64,000 bases of DNA from Terana coerulea (taxonomy: Eukaryota > Basidiomycota > Agaricomycetes > Polyporales > Phanerochaetaceae). Shown piece by piece: positions 12,322 to 24,428 of the stretch. Both the position numbers and the translations under genes were made by a program. How positions within the stretch are numbered: position 1 is the first letter of the stretch; each line of letters opens with the position of its first letter. The notes under the pieces were generated by a model. That model made no database searches, was not told the origin of the DNA, and saw nothing but the letters and a program-made list of their open reading frames with translations. The stretch lies in contig JAKOGH010000732.1 in assembly GCA_024811115.1 (NCBI GenBank), forward strand, positions 1 to 64,000, written 5' to 3'.

Positions 12322-12884
12322 TGTCACATATTTCCCTCAGCACTAGTCCACAGCGCTTAGAGTGTAACATCAAGTCACGGAACATGTCACCAAGTCGTCA
12401 CACAGTGTTACAAGATGCTAGATCAGTTTGCCATGTGCTTGTCAGCATGGACATCAGGGATATGCCTTATACGGACATAGAATCCAGGACTCTAGTCTGG
12501 AACTGTTCTGGACTATGACCTCAGTATGATGTCAGTATAACATCATGGACTGGTAGTGTACAGTAGCTTGATTAGGACATCTAGATAGTGTTGATGTTAG
12601 CATGATAGCTAGGTCAGATTTGATAAGGGAGTTAGGCAGTGGTATGCTCTGGAGCCTTAGTCAGACATCACCTAACTGTATCAGTTAGCATATGGTATTG
12701 GAGGTCTTAGATAGTGTCTGGAGTCCCTCTACACATGTATATAAGGAGGCTGGTCTGTGGTCTAAACTCCCAAACTCAACAACATCGTTGATTCATATCT
12801 ACTCTACTAGCTCTACTCAAGTCCCTCTGCTTTCCCCACCTCTTTTAAGTCATCCCAGCAGGTGAGTATTGTAGTTATGTGATA
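12322..12884 (+). repeat. solo LTR copy B with perfect TSD
   Basis: This 563-bp copy is in plus orientation, starting TGTCACATATTTCCC and ending TTATGTGATA. It is flanked by a perfect 5-bp target duplication TTTAT (12317-12321 and 12885-12889). Together with copy A, 105 bp away, it forms a large inverted repeat. Confidence 0.88.
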
Positions 12885-12889
12885 TTTAT

Positions 12890-14248
12890 ACATTCAGATT
12901 AACAAGTGAGTCTTGTTGATTCTGTGCGGCAGAGAATTGTTCTTTGACAATATTCCTGCATAACCCGTAGTGTCAGCAAGTTCGCTCAATCCTACTCCCA
13001 TCTACAAGTCGTTGCAAGAATAACTTGACTGATTCTGTGCTAAGGAGCGTCGCTTGAACTACATCAGTTTCAAAGGCTCCAAGCCTCTCAGCCAACTCTT
13101 TTGTTTCACCTGTGCTAAGCTCCCCACTGACACTGAGATCACTGGTCAGAACGACCGAGTCTGCAACCAGTACCGGTACGAGAGAAGAAAGCCGAGCACG
13201 CTTGCATCCTAGCCAGTTCCACTAAGCCTACTCGGCTGAGAGGCTTTCGGCACTCCCTGCCCTGACCTACACTCTCATCGCGACCTAAGCCGGTGCTTTT
13301 CAACTTCGAACAGTTAACTACATCCGACCTCATTTAGATCTTCAACCCGAAGTTCAGCGCTACGCTCAAGTGCTTAGACATCTTCGAGACCTTCACGGGA
13401 GGAATCCATTAACTGAACGTTGATAGGAAACCTACAAGGGCTAATTTGACAGCTCACCCACCTTTCATCGCTTCATTAAAGGATACCAGGAAGGACAGGA
13501 CAAGGGAGGAATTCCAGGGCGTGGAATTAAAGTTTGAAAGCTATCAAAGAGATCTCCTTCAAGAGCCTGCATAAGAACCAGGCTTATATTATCAAAGCGC
13601 TCAGCGTGGTTTATAAGGGAAACTACTTTGAGAAGCTGTAGGATTACAAGAATTAAATTTGCACTACCTGTAATAAATATCTCATAAATATCTGAAGTGT
13701 TTATTGTTTTGTTTGGAATTCACATATATCATTCCCCAAATTCTACCTGCTTGATTGGCAATTACGGCTTGCTGATCTAAAGCAGTTCGCTTAACAAGCG
13801 CCCACCACAACAGAGGAACTTCCTGAAACCATTGCCCAATTTTGGGAACGGTTGAATATACAAAGCACTCAATCCAAGTGCAACTAGTTTAGAAACTCAG
13901 GCACATCAGCTGAAAGTTTTCTTACACTAGTCGAGCATACGTTAGAGAGATTCTTCACTTCTAAAGGATTCTGTTACAACAAACACATTCACGCACCATC
14001 CTCACGCAGCTTCACACTACGACTCAGAGACAATGAAAGGAATCAATTGTATTTCTTTTTTCCTCAGGAACACGATGACCTAGAACTGTACACTATTGAA
14101 GTTGGCAATAAAATCTTTCACCGACCTAAACTATCAGTATCCAGGTTACCAGATTTAAATCTCTTGTCTCTTGAGATTATGTGGCAAGCCACGCTTGACA
14201 AATTTGCTTCGGACCGATGTTTGCTCATCCTATCAACCAACACTGATT
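12890..14248. other. Copia leader region of unknown origin
   Basis: This is about 1.36 kb between solo LTR B and the Copia Gag start, long for a Copia leader. A stretch near 13090-13175 reads CFTCAKLPTDTEITGQNDRV then Cys, a zinc-finger-like spacing, but it is soon stopped. It may be remnants of another transposon or host sequence captured by the element. Confidence 0.4.
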
Positions 14249-17200
14249 ATGTCCTCTTCATCCAATAAGGTCAAGGTCGAAAAGGCCTTGCTCACGTTTA
14301 ATGGCACGAACTACCGTGAAGTGGGCAGACACTGTCAAAGTGTTCTCCTGCTACACTGGAGTTTGGTTCTTAATTAAAGGCTACGGCTCGACGGTTGCGA
14401 CACCACAGCCCGGCATGCCTCGTCTGACTCTCGCTACCGCGGCAATGCCCATGAAGCTGAGCTAACTGCTCAAGCCACGTGGCAAGCCACTACACTGCTC
14501 TAGGAGCTTGGAACGCTCTCAAGTTGGAGTACGAGAAGCTCAGAGCCAACAGCACTTTTGTCGCCTTCTAGAAGCTATTTAATGCACAGCTATCTAAGAA
14601 GTTGGCGATCGGACCTTAGATCTATCACAAAACTACAATACTCACCTGCTGGGATGACTTGATAGAGGTGGGGAAAGCAGAGGGATTTGAGTAGGGCTAG
14701 TAGAGTAGATATGAATCAACGATGTTGTTGAGTTTGGGAGTTTAGACCACAGACCAGCCTCCTTATATACATGTGTAGAGGGACTCCAGACACTATCTAA
14801 GACCTCCAATACCATATGCTAACTAATACAGTTAGGTGATGTCTGACTAAGGCTCCAGAGCATACCACTGCTCTAACTTCCTTATCAAATCTGACCTAGC
14901 TATCATGCTAACATCAACACTATCTAGATGTCCTAATCGAGCTACTGTACACTACCAGTCCATGATGTTATACTGACATCATACTGAGATCATAGTCCAG
15001 AACAGTTCCAGACTAGAGTCCTGAATCCTATGCCCGTATAAGGCATATCCCTGATGTCCATGCGACAAGCACATGGCAAACTGATCTAGCATCTTGTAAC
15101 ATTGTGTGACGACTTGGTGACATGTCCCATGACTTGATGTTACACTCTAAGCGCTGTAGACTAGCGCTGAGGGAAATTTGTGACAAAATCGACACCATGA
15201 TCGAGGCTGCTGCTCAGGTTGTCAATGCCAGTATTGTCATTTCGGACCAACTCCTTGCCCTCCTAATTATTAATTGTATACCATCGTCATAGCAAGCCAT
15301 TGTTGGCACTATCCTCACCACAGTCCAAGACCTGAGTATGCTCAAGCTAAGTGACATCAAGCCCAAGATCATTGAGAAGGAGTCCTGCTGTGTCGCCAAC
15401 CAGACTCAGATCGCCTGCGTCTCTAATGCGCCAAAGCACTCTAAGTACTGTGCTAAGTGCAAGAAGGAGACCAACTATACCACCAAGCAACACTAGGACA
15501 AGGGCACATGCCCGAACTAGCAGTCTGGCTTGAATGGAAGTAATTCCAGCGGCAACTCCAACTCTGGTAATAACGGCAACAATGACAACTTAAATTCTAA
15601 CAACGGCAACTCCGGCAACGGCAATTCAAATAACGGTAACAATAACAATGGCAACAATGGGAGTGGCAATCAAGGCCAAGGAAGGAGGAAGAGAGGGGGA
15701 ACAATAACAATGCTGCAACTGTATTTAGTTTAGAAATTGTAGAATTACCTGCTGTACCATTATCGTCTTCGGAATCCATTACTATTTCTTTGTACTCCGC
15801 CCGTGATAAGCATACAAAGTGGATGATAGATTTGGGTTGCACAGCTCATGTGACCCACGACAAATGAGACTTTGTCTACTATCATAACTTTGTGACGCCG
15901 GGTATAGCGAAAATAGCAGGAAAGAAACAAACTCTAAGCATCATAGGCCACAACACTGTGGTGCTGTAGGTACAAGTCAACGGCAAACCTTGTCATCTCC
16001 TTCTCACGGAAGTGCTTTATGTTCCTCAAGTGGACAGACGCTTCTTCACACCACGTGTTCTAATAGAGAAGGGATATCACATTTACATGCATAGTGAGAC
16101 TTTATCCTTTCACCAAAACAGTTTAAGCAGCCCAATTCTTTTTGGGGCCCAATATAATTCGTTTGATTGCCTATACTAGTTACAAGCTACTGTGTTAACA
16201 TACAAGAAATTCATGAAGGCTGATACTGCTCTAGAAGCTGTGCCACCTATTATTTCTGCAACATCAATATCAACTTCTATCAATTATGATCTTTAGCACT
16301 GCCACTTTGAACATGCCAGGAAGTCTTCTGTTGAGAAACTTCCAGGGAATGTAAAAGCAGTACCAGATCACATCAAGGCACCGGCAAAGGAAACACCGTG
16401 TAACAAGTGTGAATTTGGCAAGTCCAAGCACATACCTTTTCCTGCTTCAGAGTCACGGACATCAAATCCGTTAGATCTCATTCACATGGATCTAGTTAAA
16501 TATCTGGCCAATTCCATTGATAGTTACTGCTACACGCTGACTACATTGGACAATTACTCTGGCTTTGGACTTTGCTGGTTTCTTAAGCAAAAGTCCCAAA
16601 CCCTCACTGCCTTCAAGAACTACGTCGCTTGGGCAAAAAATCAACTCAACCGGAAGGTTAAAGCAATCTGTTCCGATTGAGAGGGGGAGTTTTTAAGTCA
16701 GAAATTTAACAACTACTTATCAGAATGAGGAATTGAGCGTGAACTCTCAGTTGCAAGAACACCACAACAAAACGGTAAAGCGGAGTGCTGGCAGCAGACA
16801 ACGACCAACAAGGCCGAAGCCATGCGTCATTATGCAGAGCTATCATCAGGCTTTTGGAAACTAGCTGTCGAAACCGCCGTGCACATATATAACTAGCAAC
16901 CGCTCAGAAGGCACCAGTGGAAGGCTCCAATCACAGTTTGGGACAGTACAATTCTGGACGTATCGTACTTTAGAGTTTTTGGCTGCAAAGCCTACATCCA
17001 CATCCACAAGGATGCGAGGGTCAATAAGCTTCAGGCAAAAGCCAAAGTGATGATCTTTGTTGAGTATGAAATCAGAACAAAGGGTTACTGATTCTAGGAT
17101 CCATCTACCTGCTCCATCGTTGTTGCATGCAACATCACCTTCGATGAGACTTCCTTTCCCAGGCGAGAAACTGGTGATCGTACATCAGAATCCGCACCAG

Positions 17201-19386
17201 CTGAACTACCTGCTTAACCCGAGCCGAGCTTAGATCCAGATTCTAATCTAAAGCGATACTTCCCTGAAGACAGTAGTAATTTGATCTCATATGATCAGAT
17301 CCCTTCATACAATCCCTCTTAGATCTGCCATATGATCCACCAGTGCCTGATGCACGTCGCAATGGCTATGATGAAGATCTCTACTAAGACCCAACACCGG
17401 AACCACCGGCATCCCAACATCGGAACCTTGACAAACCTGGCTTTATTATAGGCCCACCACCTCCACAGCCTAGACCACATAGTCCTAGCCCAATGAATCC
17501 AAGGTAAAGACGCAATCCTTACCATAGTCCCACACTACAACCTGTTCTAAGAGCTCCGAGACCTCAGAGGCAAAATGCTAAACAGCGGCATCAACAGAAC
17601 AACTCATACGGTGACATACCTCTGACGGAAGCCTACAAAGAGCAAGAACATGCCTGTGTACATGACAAGTACACTCAGGACAAAGCAAAATGTGAGCGGG
17701 CCGAGTGGCGTGAGTAGCGAGATGCTCTGAAGGAAACTTCTCCAGGAGAAGACTCGGATGAAGAGCCCAATGAATCTCAGGTCCAGCCGGATCAAGAGAT
17801 CATTGATTTAACGAGATGGTTTGATATCAATCTCAGTCACGCGGCATCCTTCAACTCCCTGACCTATTGTGAGGCCATAAACCGGCCCAATGCGAAGCAG
17901 TGGGAGCTTGCAATGGAGGAAGAGATCAAATCTCAGATGGAGAACGAAATGTGGGTCCTAGTCACCAGACCTGCGAATTGGAGAGTTGTGAAATGCAAGT
18001 GAGTCTTTGGACAAAAACCTGACAGCCGCTACAAGGCACGCTTAGTTGCGAAAGGGTTTACCCAGATAGAGAGAATTGATTTTCAGAAACCTTCTCTCCC
18101 GTTGCTTGTTATAAAGCAATACAATTTTTGCTAGCACACTGCGCACTCAACAATTGGGAACTTGAGGCGATGGATATTAAAATGGCTTTCCTTTATGGTG
18201 TGCTCAACGAAGAGATTTACATGGAACAACCAGAAGGTTTTGTGAAGAAGGGGCAGGAAAACTAGGTGTGCCGTTTAAAAAAGCAATTTATGGGCTAAAA
18301 CAAGCCTCGTGCACTTAGAATGAGAAGCTACATGTAACACTTCTTGAACAAGGCTACAAGCGCACGTGCTCTGATGTAGGCGTTTACGTTTATAAACATG
18401 ACCAATCAGAAGTGATCCTCATTGTCTATGTTGACGATCTTCTGCATATAGTTCTAAGTTTAAAGGACATCAAGAGGATGAAAACTCTACTTGCTAAGAA
18501 ATTCTAAATGCCAGACATAGGACCCGCTACCTCATTCCTAGGGATGCGAGTCACCATAATTGGTCAAAGAAACTCCTGACAATCAATCAACAAGCTTATA
18601 CAGGAGGGATTCTTTTACATTTCCAAATGGAGAACTCGAAGCCACGCCGGACACCACTTCGGAAGGCATCCATCTTGAAACAGCTGAGCCCGGCTTTACA
18701 GCTGAGGCCAGTCAGCAGACATTCTACCAGCAAATGATTAGTAGTCTTATCTATCTCATGATTGAACACAACCTGACATTGCATGGGCAGTCTCACACCT
18801 ATCTCAGCATATGCAGGAGTCGACTGAACAACACATTATGGTGGCTAAGCATATTTTCCACTATCTCCAGACTACCGTCACTTTAAAGATCTAGTACCAA
18901 GGTGCTGGTCTATCAGGCTTGATCAAATATTCAGATGCAGACTGGGGTGAGAATTGGGATAACTGGTGATCAACTACTGGTTTCATATTTCTCATGGCTG
19001 ATGCTGTGACCTGAACTTCACAAATGCAAAAGACTGTGGCATGTTCCTTAATAGAAGCTGAGTATATGGCGCTTTCGGAAGCTTGCTCCGAGATTGCTTG
19101 GCTGACGTCACTTCAACAGGAGATCAGATATGGACCATCTGCTCCTGTCCTCCTGGTTTCTGATAATCAGGGAGGTATATTTCTGACAGTCAATCCCGCA
19201 CATGACAGAAGACTCAAGCACGTCGACATTCATTACCACTTCATTCAGGAGTATTACGAGTCCGGACAGGTCAAGATCGTCTACATCAGTACGAACGACA
19301 TGATCACGGACATTCTCACCAAACCTCTTGGATGTACGAAGTTCGAGTACTTCAAGGCCCTGCTTGGTATCACTACCAAAGTCTAA
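14249..19386 (+). pseudogene. Copia gag-pol, multiply disrupted
   Basis: Gag starts at 14249 (MSSSSNKVKVEKALLTFNG). After solo LTR C (14633-15185) the Gag frame resumes, with a CCHC-like knuckle CAKCKKETN...C at about 15449-15512, then an Asn/Gly-rich spacer (15530-15690). The protease motif MIDLGCTAH is at about 15823-15849, the integrase HHCC region at about 16297-16430, IHMDL and TLDNYSGFG at 16480-16565, and TPQQNGKAE near 16765. The reverse transcriptase begins near 17890 (WELAMEEEIKSQMEN) and its catalytic YVDD is at 18427-18438. RNase H (SLIEAEYMALSEA) lies near 19045 and the frame stops at 19384-19386. Many in-frame stops occur, including TGA in KCK*VF where the family has Trp (KWVFK), plus frameshifts. 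Confidence 0.9.
14633..15185 (-). repeat. solo LTR copy C inserted in Copia gag
   Basis: This roughly 553-bp copy has the same orientation as copy A. The flanks AGATC (14628-14632) and AAATC (15186-15190) differ by one transition. Leaving out the LTR and one flank copy brings the Gag frame back into register (IDTMIEAAAQVVNAS follows the upstream codons), which confirms the borders. Confidence 0.86.
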
Positions 19387-19408
19387 GCAGCAACTTATTG
19401 AGTGGGAG

Positions 19409-19699
19409 TGTCAGAATATAAGCGCCTAGCCGCTGCTATGCACGAGCACCTATCAGCACGACAAGGACTATTGCCAAATATAGACATAGGAGATCCAGAG
19501 TACAACCTTGGGTATTCCATGGACTAGAGTAGTGTCTCCTAACCCTCTCTTCATATGCCATATGCATAGATCACTTAGAATAGCTAGAACTGAGTATTGT
19601 ACCAGGAGTCTTAGTAGTTCCAGGGGTCCTTCATTACTTGTATATATACCAAGCTGAATATGCTGAATATACCTTAGTTCAATCATTTCAATTCTCTCA
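19409..19699 (+). repeat. 3' LTR of the Copia element
   Basis: This is the full-length 291-bp copy. It includes the roughly 70-bp segment missing from the 5' LTR, the TATATA stretch and the TTCTCTCA terminus. Confidence 0.87.
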
Positions 19700-20005
19700 G
19701 GCTCAAGAATGATTCTCTCGCGGCTTCAAACTACAGTATCAATAGCTTAGTGTACTTCTAATGTCGTGCCCGGAGATATTCGACTGACTTTCGTACGAGC
19801 GTTGACAAGTGTCTTCACCTGTCCCACCCTTGCACACGGCGTGTGTACATAAGTGAGTTGCCTGGCAGTATAAGCGGCCCGCCTGTCTGAGATATAGCAC
19901 GTAATTGAGCAGTGTCCAGGTATACATGATTATCGCAGCTGTCTTCTTGCGCGCCGCACTTCCCGAGACTTTTCTGCGGAATGCAAGGAAGCCTGACAGG
20001 CATTA

Positions 20006-20669
20006 GTGTTGCCGAAGTTCAGTTCAGTTCGGTTCGGGCCCATTTTGTCAGAACCAGAACCAGAACCAAGTGTTTGGCAGCTGAACCTGAACCGAACTGA
20101 ACTGAACCAGCATGAACTAGTTTGGTTGGTTCAGTTCAGGGTTTGAACTGGTTTGAACCATTGAACCATGTATATATCAGCTTTACTCTGTCAAATCAGT
20201 ATAATTGCAATGGTAGATCATAATAGAGTTATATATTGACATCTAGAAGAGTCTGTATAGTGCAAAAGCCTTACATTATGATGTTTTGAAGCTCAGTGTC
20301 TGATAGAGGCTGCCAGTTGCCTTTTTGGCAGCTATTGATGGCATCATATATACACCAAAATATAAGCAAAATGACATTTAGTGCTCAGTTTACAAGCACA
20401 ACAATGAAAAAATAGTTTAGACATGCTATAGTAAGTAAGTTCATGTACTTTTATCTATAACTCCCAGCACAAATACACTACATAACATATACATGGTTCA
20501 TGGTTCAAACCGGTTCGAACTTGGTTTAGGGTGTGACAGCCATGCTCCGAACCAAGAACCGAACCAAGTTATTTAGAGGCCGAACCAGAACCAAACTGAA
20601 CTGAACCACATGGTTCGGTTCATTGGTTCTGGTTCTGAACCGCCGAACTGAACTGAACTTTGGCAACAC
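20006..20669. mobile_element. 664-bp TA-flanked MITE with GGTTC-type subterminal repeats
   Basis: Perfect outer inverted ends GTGTTGCC ... GGCAACAC are immediately flanked by TA on both sides (20004-20005, 20670-20671), the Tc1/mariner-type target. Inside each end are arrays of GTTCAGTTCAGTTCGG-like and (GAACC)n-like units on both strands (20020-20170 and 20500-20655), so the whole element can fold back. The AT-rich middle has no transposase-like frame. It is therefore a non-autonomous element. Confidence 0.85.
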
Positions 20670-21088
20670 TAACGGGCATCCTTCCCATGACCTCAAATCT
20701 GAATACATATGTTACGAGCATGGTACGTATCAAGCATGGCGCTGCTACCTCATCCCGCTAGCTTTCTGTCCGTAGTCACAAGCGTGCTTCTCATCGATTT
20801 ATCAGCGCCCGGGAACGGTCATCTTTCGGGTCTGCTGTTTAAAATGGAGCAGCCCTGAGGTTTCGGCACGACTGTAACACGTTAATGACTCTACTTCGTG
20901 CCCGCCGTTGTTGAGGTGCTTACTTTTCTGCGCATTTGACACCGTACCCGGGAGCCTTCTCAGCTCAGACACGAAACACCCTTCCCCACATAGTCATCAT
21001 TGTCTTCAAGAGTTCGGGATGAAGAGCTATACATGAGCCATGCTAGTCAAATCGTGTGGAAAGGCGCTGGAGTCGAGACCGCCTGAGC
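20670..21088. other. intergenic, nothing recognised
   Basis: Gap between the MITE and the end of the serpentine membrane protein gene on the minus strand. No gene or repeat seen. Confidence 0.4.
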
Positions 21089-22545
21089 CTAAGGTCTCCG
21101 AAAACTTCTCCGTGTACATGGGATCGACATGGCCATCGACGGAATCAACATGTGTCTCTTGCCGGACAACGATAGCAATACCTCGCGTTGTTCTAGTGCT
21201 CCCATTGCAGCTGCAGCTCTGACTAATAACACGCTGACCGCCGTTTTCATCTGCGCTGATGCCGGGAGCGAGTCCGAGGCGAGCGGTAATGAGGCACTGG
21301 GAGATGCCCTACAACGATAATCAGAGATTTTTCGCGTCTTCGTCACTTGAAGGAAAGTTCTTACAAAGAATACAGGTAGAATGCAGCTCATAACAAACCC
21401 GACATCCCAATGGTCCTATCCGAGATTGGCGAGGATGAGCCTTCGCCATTTGGCATAAAAGTAGCTAGGCTTACGGTGACGCGTCCCTGAGGTGCCACTG
21501 ATGCGATGCCATAGACGGCTAGCCCGACCCACGTGACAAGAGCCGACTCAACAATGACCTCCAAGGCAACTGTATAGTGGCGGCTTTGACTGCCCGTTGC
21601 ATTCTTGGCGCTTGCGCTACGGTTTACATGTCTGAAAGTCAACCCCCCATTAGTGTATGAGTGGACCACTCCTTTAGTTACTTACATGATTCGACCAACC
21701 ATCGAGCCGGTCATCAAGGTGTTGAACGCCAGCATACACCAGCCCCAAGCTGCACTGATTTGGAACGTTACTTCCTCGAAGTGATCTGTATAAGCTTCCG
21801 CGCTGTGATAGAACGAAAGATGTTGGAAGTTCCCTGACAGGCCAAGCACTAAAGGGTGGCATGGATGAGCACACATGAGGACGCCTGGGAGCAAGCCCTA
21901 CAACTGCACGCCAACTCACAGGTGTTCATAATGACAGCAACCGTTGGGACGTACAATGCCCACCGAGATCTACCGAACACCACATGGAAACGCCAGACGA
22001 GTAATCCGTCAGATATGGCACCCTACGAAAGCAGTCAGCTCTGCGTGCTCACCAACAAAGGGAAACAACGTACCGAGATCGTCGTGGTGAGGCTGCGTAG
22101 TAAGGCATAAGCATGAAAATGTAGGCGTATCTACGAAGAGAGGAGAAGCTCACTCGTTCAAAAAAGTCAGAGGGATTGACCATTCAGCCTCCTCATTTGG
22201 ACCTGATACCGCTTTTCGTGACTGAGCGAATGTCAATGCGCGGGCAATGTAGTGGGTGCACAGGACGACAAACCTACGCATGAGTTAACGTCCATAAAAA
22301 CACTGAAGGTCTCTCTGAGAAAACGTACAAGATCATGGTGACCAAGCGTAGCCTTCGTTGTGCAGAACTCGGATGCCTATAGGTACCCCATATCGCCAGA
22401 CCAAAGAGTATCAAGTATATTCCTTCAGTGTCTGATCAGTGTACTCCGTCACAAGGAGTGAGGCGGATGTTAGCTCACCAAATAGTCCATTGAGGGAGGC
22501 GAACACAACGGCAAAGATAGACAAAGTCTGGAAGGACGAAGACAT
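21089..22545 (-). CDS. serpentine multi-TM protein, basidiomycete family
   Basis: This resembles the large unnamed family of seven-TM proteins common in Agaricomycetes. Start at 22545: MSSSFQTLSIFAVVFASLNG with a GTGAGC donor after LFG. The next TM is YLILFGLAIWGTYRHP followed by basic residues (about 22340-22420). A later exon holds ISAAWGWCMLAFNTLMTG and GRIM (about 21690-21790), then after an intron HYTVALEVIVESALVTWVGL (about 21510-21580), a family-typical 'VIESAL' TM. The final exon may encode SCILPVFFVRTFLQ and ends at a TAG at 21089. Exons between about 21920 and 22330 were not resolved. The function is unknown. Confidence 0.6.
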
Positions 22546-24428
22546 TGCTGCCAAGCCGCTACGCACGAGAAGTTGCTCCGGTCCGCGTCCAGTAGCCTCG
22601 AGTTAATAAGGTAGACCATTTATATCCACGATTGGGCTTGACAACCGCTGTATGCCGAGATGTGCCGAAGGTAATTTTTGTAGCCTGTAGACCCAAGATC
22701 CGTTTCAGCAAGCTCAACGCGCAACAAACATCAAAAAGCAGACCAGATGTTTGTTATGAGCAGCACGGGTCGTGAGCCTCAAGCCGAACCAATATAAATC
22801 ACACCCTATTGTGATATTGATTCGATGTATAGCCAGGCGCGCAGATAGGTACAGCGAACTGTGGGAGCGAGGGCCTCTTTCTGTCTGCAGAACTAGCCAC
22901 AGAACGTCGTGCCTTGAGGTTCCATGGCAATTGGACACGGCGCGTGGTGCTGAAAGCATCTGGTATCTATATAATCACAATGTATGTGTTAATATCATCC
23001 TCTTCAGCACGGCAGTGTATTCAGAAGAACTCCTTCGGGACGCGGTCAAGCTTGCACAGGCAGATAATCATGATGGTTGGATTTTTCACTGCTATCCATC
23101 GCCAGCCAAAGTAGCAGCGCAAAGGACTCGACCCTTTCTTCACACGCTACTGTACGTAGTGAGAATGCTAAGCAGAGCTTCGTACACACAAACTACTCAC
23201 GATGGAGGTCGCATGATCCTCAGGAGATAAATCCAACAATCCCTTTACGGCGTCCTTCAGTACAGTACTCGTGCGAAGAGTTGAAATACGAAACGTACCC
23301 TATGGTCCTGGGGAAACGCAAGCCCAATTCTGCGGGCGGTGAACAGTAAGTCCAAAGCGGAAGTCTTATGAAGATTCAAGCCGTTCCCAGCGCTGTGCCT
23401 TGGTGTGATGATTTATATTTTCCGATAGCTTTCGAAATAGTACTTCGTGTTTACTATACCTATGAAATCCGTCCGTCAGTGAGAACAGTGTGCGGTCGTA
23501 GTAGCACTGCACTTCACTCACTATTTTTCTACCTCCAATTCATCACGTAAGGACTGGTCACTATGCATAAGCCCGAGGAATTCAAGTGGTTGTCGCTTCC
23601 CCTTCTAATATCCCTCCTTACAGTGTGTTGTGAGCCAGCCTCCTCTGCTCACTCCGGAACTCCTGGGACAAGGAACGTGCGGTCACGATAATCGGAGTAA
23701 ACAGCAAACATCCACGACCAAGAGGGATTGAGACAGGAGAATTTCCACTTAGACATGTGGGCCTACACAGGCGTATCGCGGAAGTGGGAGGCGAGTTCAT
23801 TTCGTAAACAGTAGTACCGGCCAAATGTTCCAACAGCAGTCGAGCTTTGTCACCTTGCTTGCAAGGTAACTGTGAAACCTTTAATGTGAAGCCACTTTTC
23901 GTCCTACCGGCATTTGCCTGACGCCCATCCTTTCCCACGGCCGTTCCTTCCTCGCCGTCGTCCTGCTTAATCAGCACACGTTTACACCTGTACAAACCCA
24001 AGCAAGGTTTTTGTCGGCGGAGCCGGCACGTATCTAGTCTGAGAAGTACTTCGTGGATTGTCTGCGTTAATCGACACGATTGGCGGTAAGAAGGGTAACA
24101 GAAGGAGATAGATTTGCACAACTCGACGAGAGCTGTGTCGGCTGGCTGGGTTGTGGTTGGATGTGCACCTTGAGTTTATCGGGCAGTCTCCAGCGGCTGC
24201 ACGGCCGTCGGCAACCTCCGGTATCGTGCCGACAACCCGGGCGAGGGGAGTATGACAGACGCTCGTGAACGTAGGTGTGACGTCTCTGGTCCCTCACTGA
24301 CCTCCAGTTCAAGCCAGCGAGGATAAAGATGCAGCATCGTATCTTTCTACACGTTCCACACCTTTCACCACAACTGCCACCACCACCACCATTGTCACCA
24401 CTTCTTCGACGCTTCGCCTAATTCGACC
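22546..24428. other. intergenic, includes phosphoketolase 5' region
   Basis: No convincing gene. A 167-codon minus-strand frame (23618-24121) has no domain-like pattern or intron links. The last 130 bp before 24429 are C- and A-rich (CCACCACCACCACC), typical of a highly expressed fungal gene leader. Confidence 0.4.

Larger units (their letters stand above)
11417..19699 (+). mobile_element. degenerate Ty1/Copia LTR retrotransposon
   Basis: Two related LTRs (11417-11637 and 19409-19699) begin TGTCAGAATATAAGCGCC and end TTCTCTCA. They enclose a decayed gag-pol in the order Gag, zinc knuckle, protease, integrase, reverse transcriptase, RNase H, which is Copia order. A purine-rich tract (GAGTGGGAG) directly precedes the 3' LTR and a candidate primer-binding stretch (GGTTATGAGCCCC) follows the 5' LTR. 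Three copies of a foreign LTR are inserted in its 5' half. The five bases outside each end (GCAAT, GGCTC) do not match, so no target duplication survives. Stops and frameshifts throughout pol make it inactive. Confidence 0.9.

Noticed and set aside
11653..15185. LTR copies A and C as the two ends of one retrotransposon
   Set aside because: Each copy has its own near-matching 5-bp flanks, and removing C restores the Copia Gag frame, so they are independent solo insertions.
20006..20669. CRISPR-like or satellite array
   Set aside because: The short repeats are on both strands and bounded by TA-flanked inverted ends in a eukaryotic genome, so it is a MITE.
23618..24121. 167-aa minus-strand frame
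   Set aside because: No domain, signal peptide or intron-linked extension; composition does not resemble the neighbouring genes.
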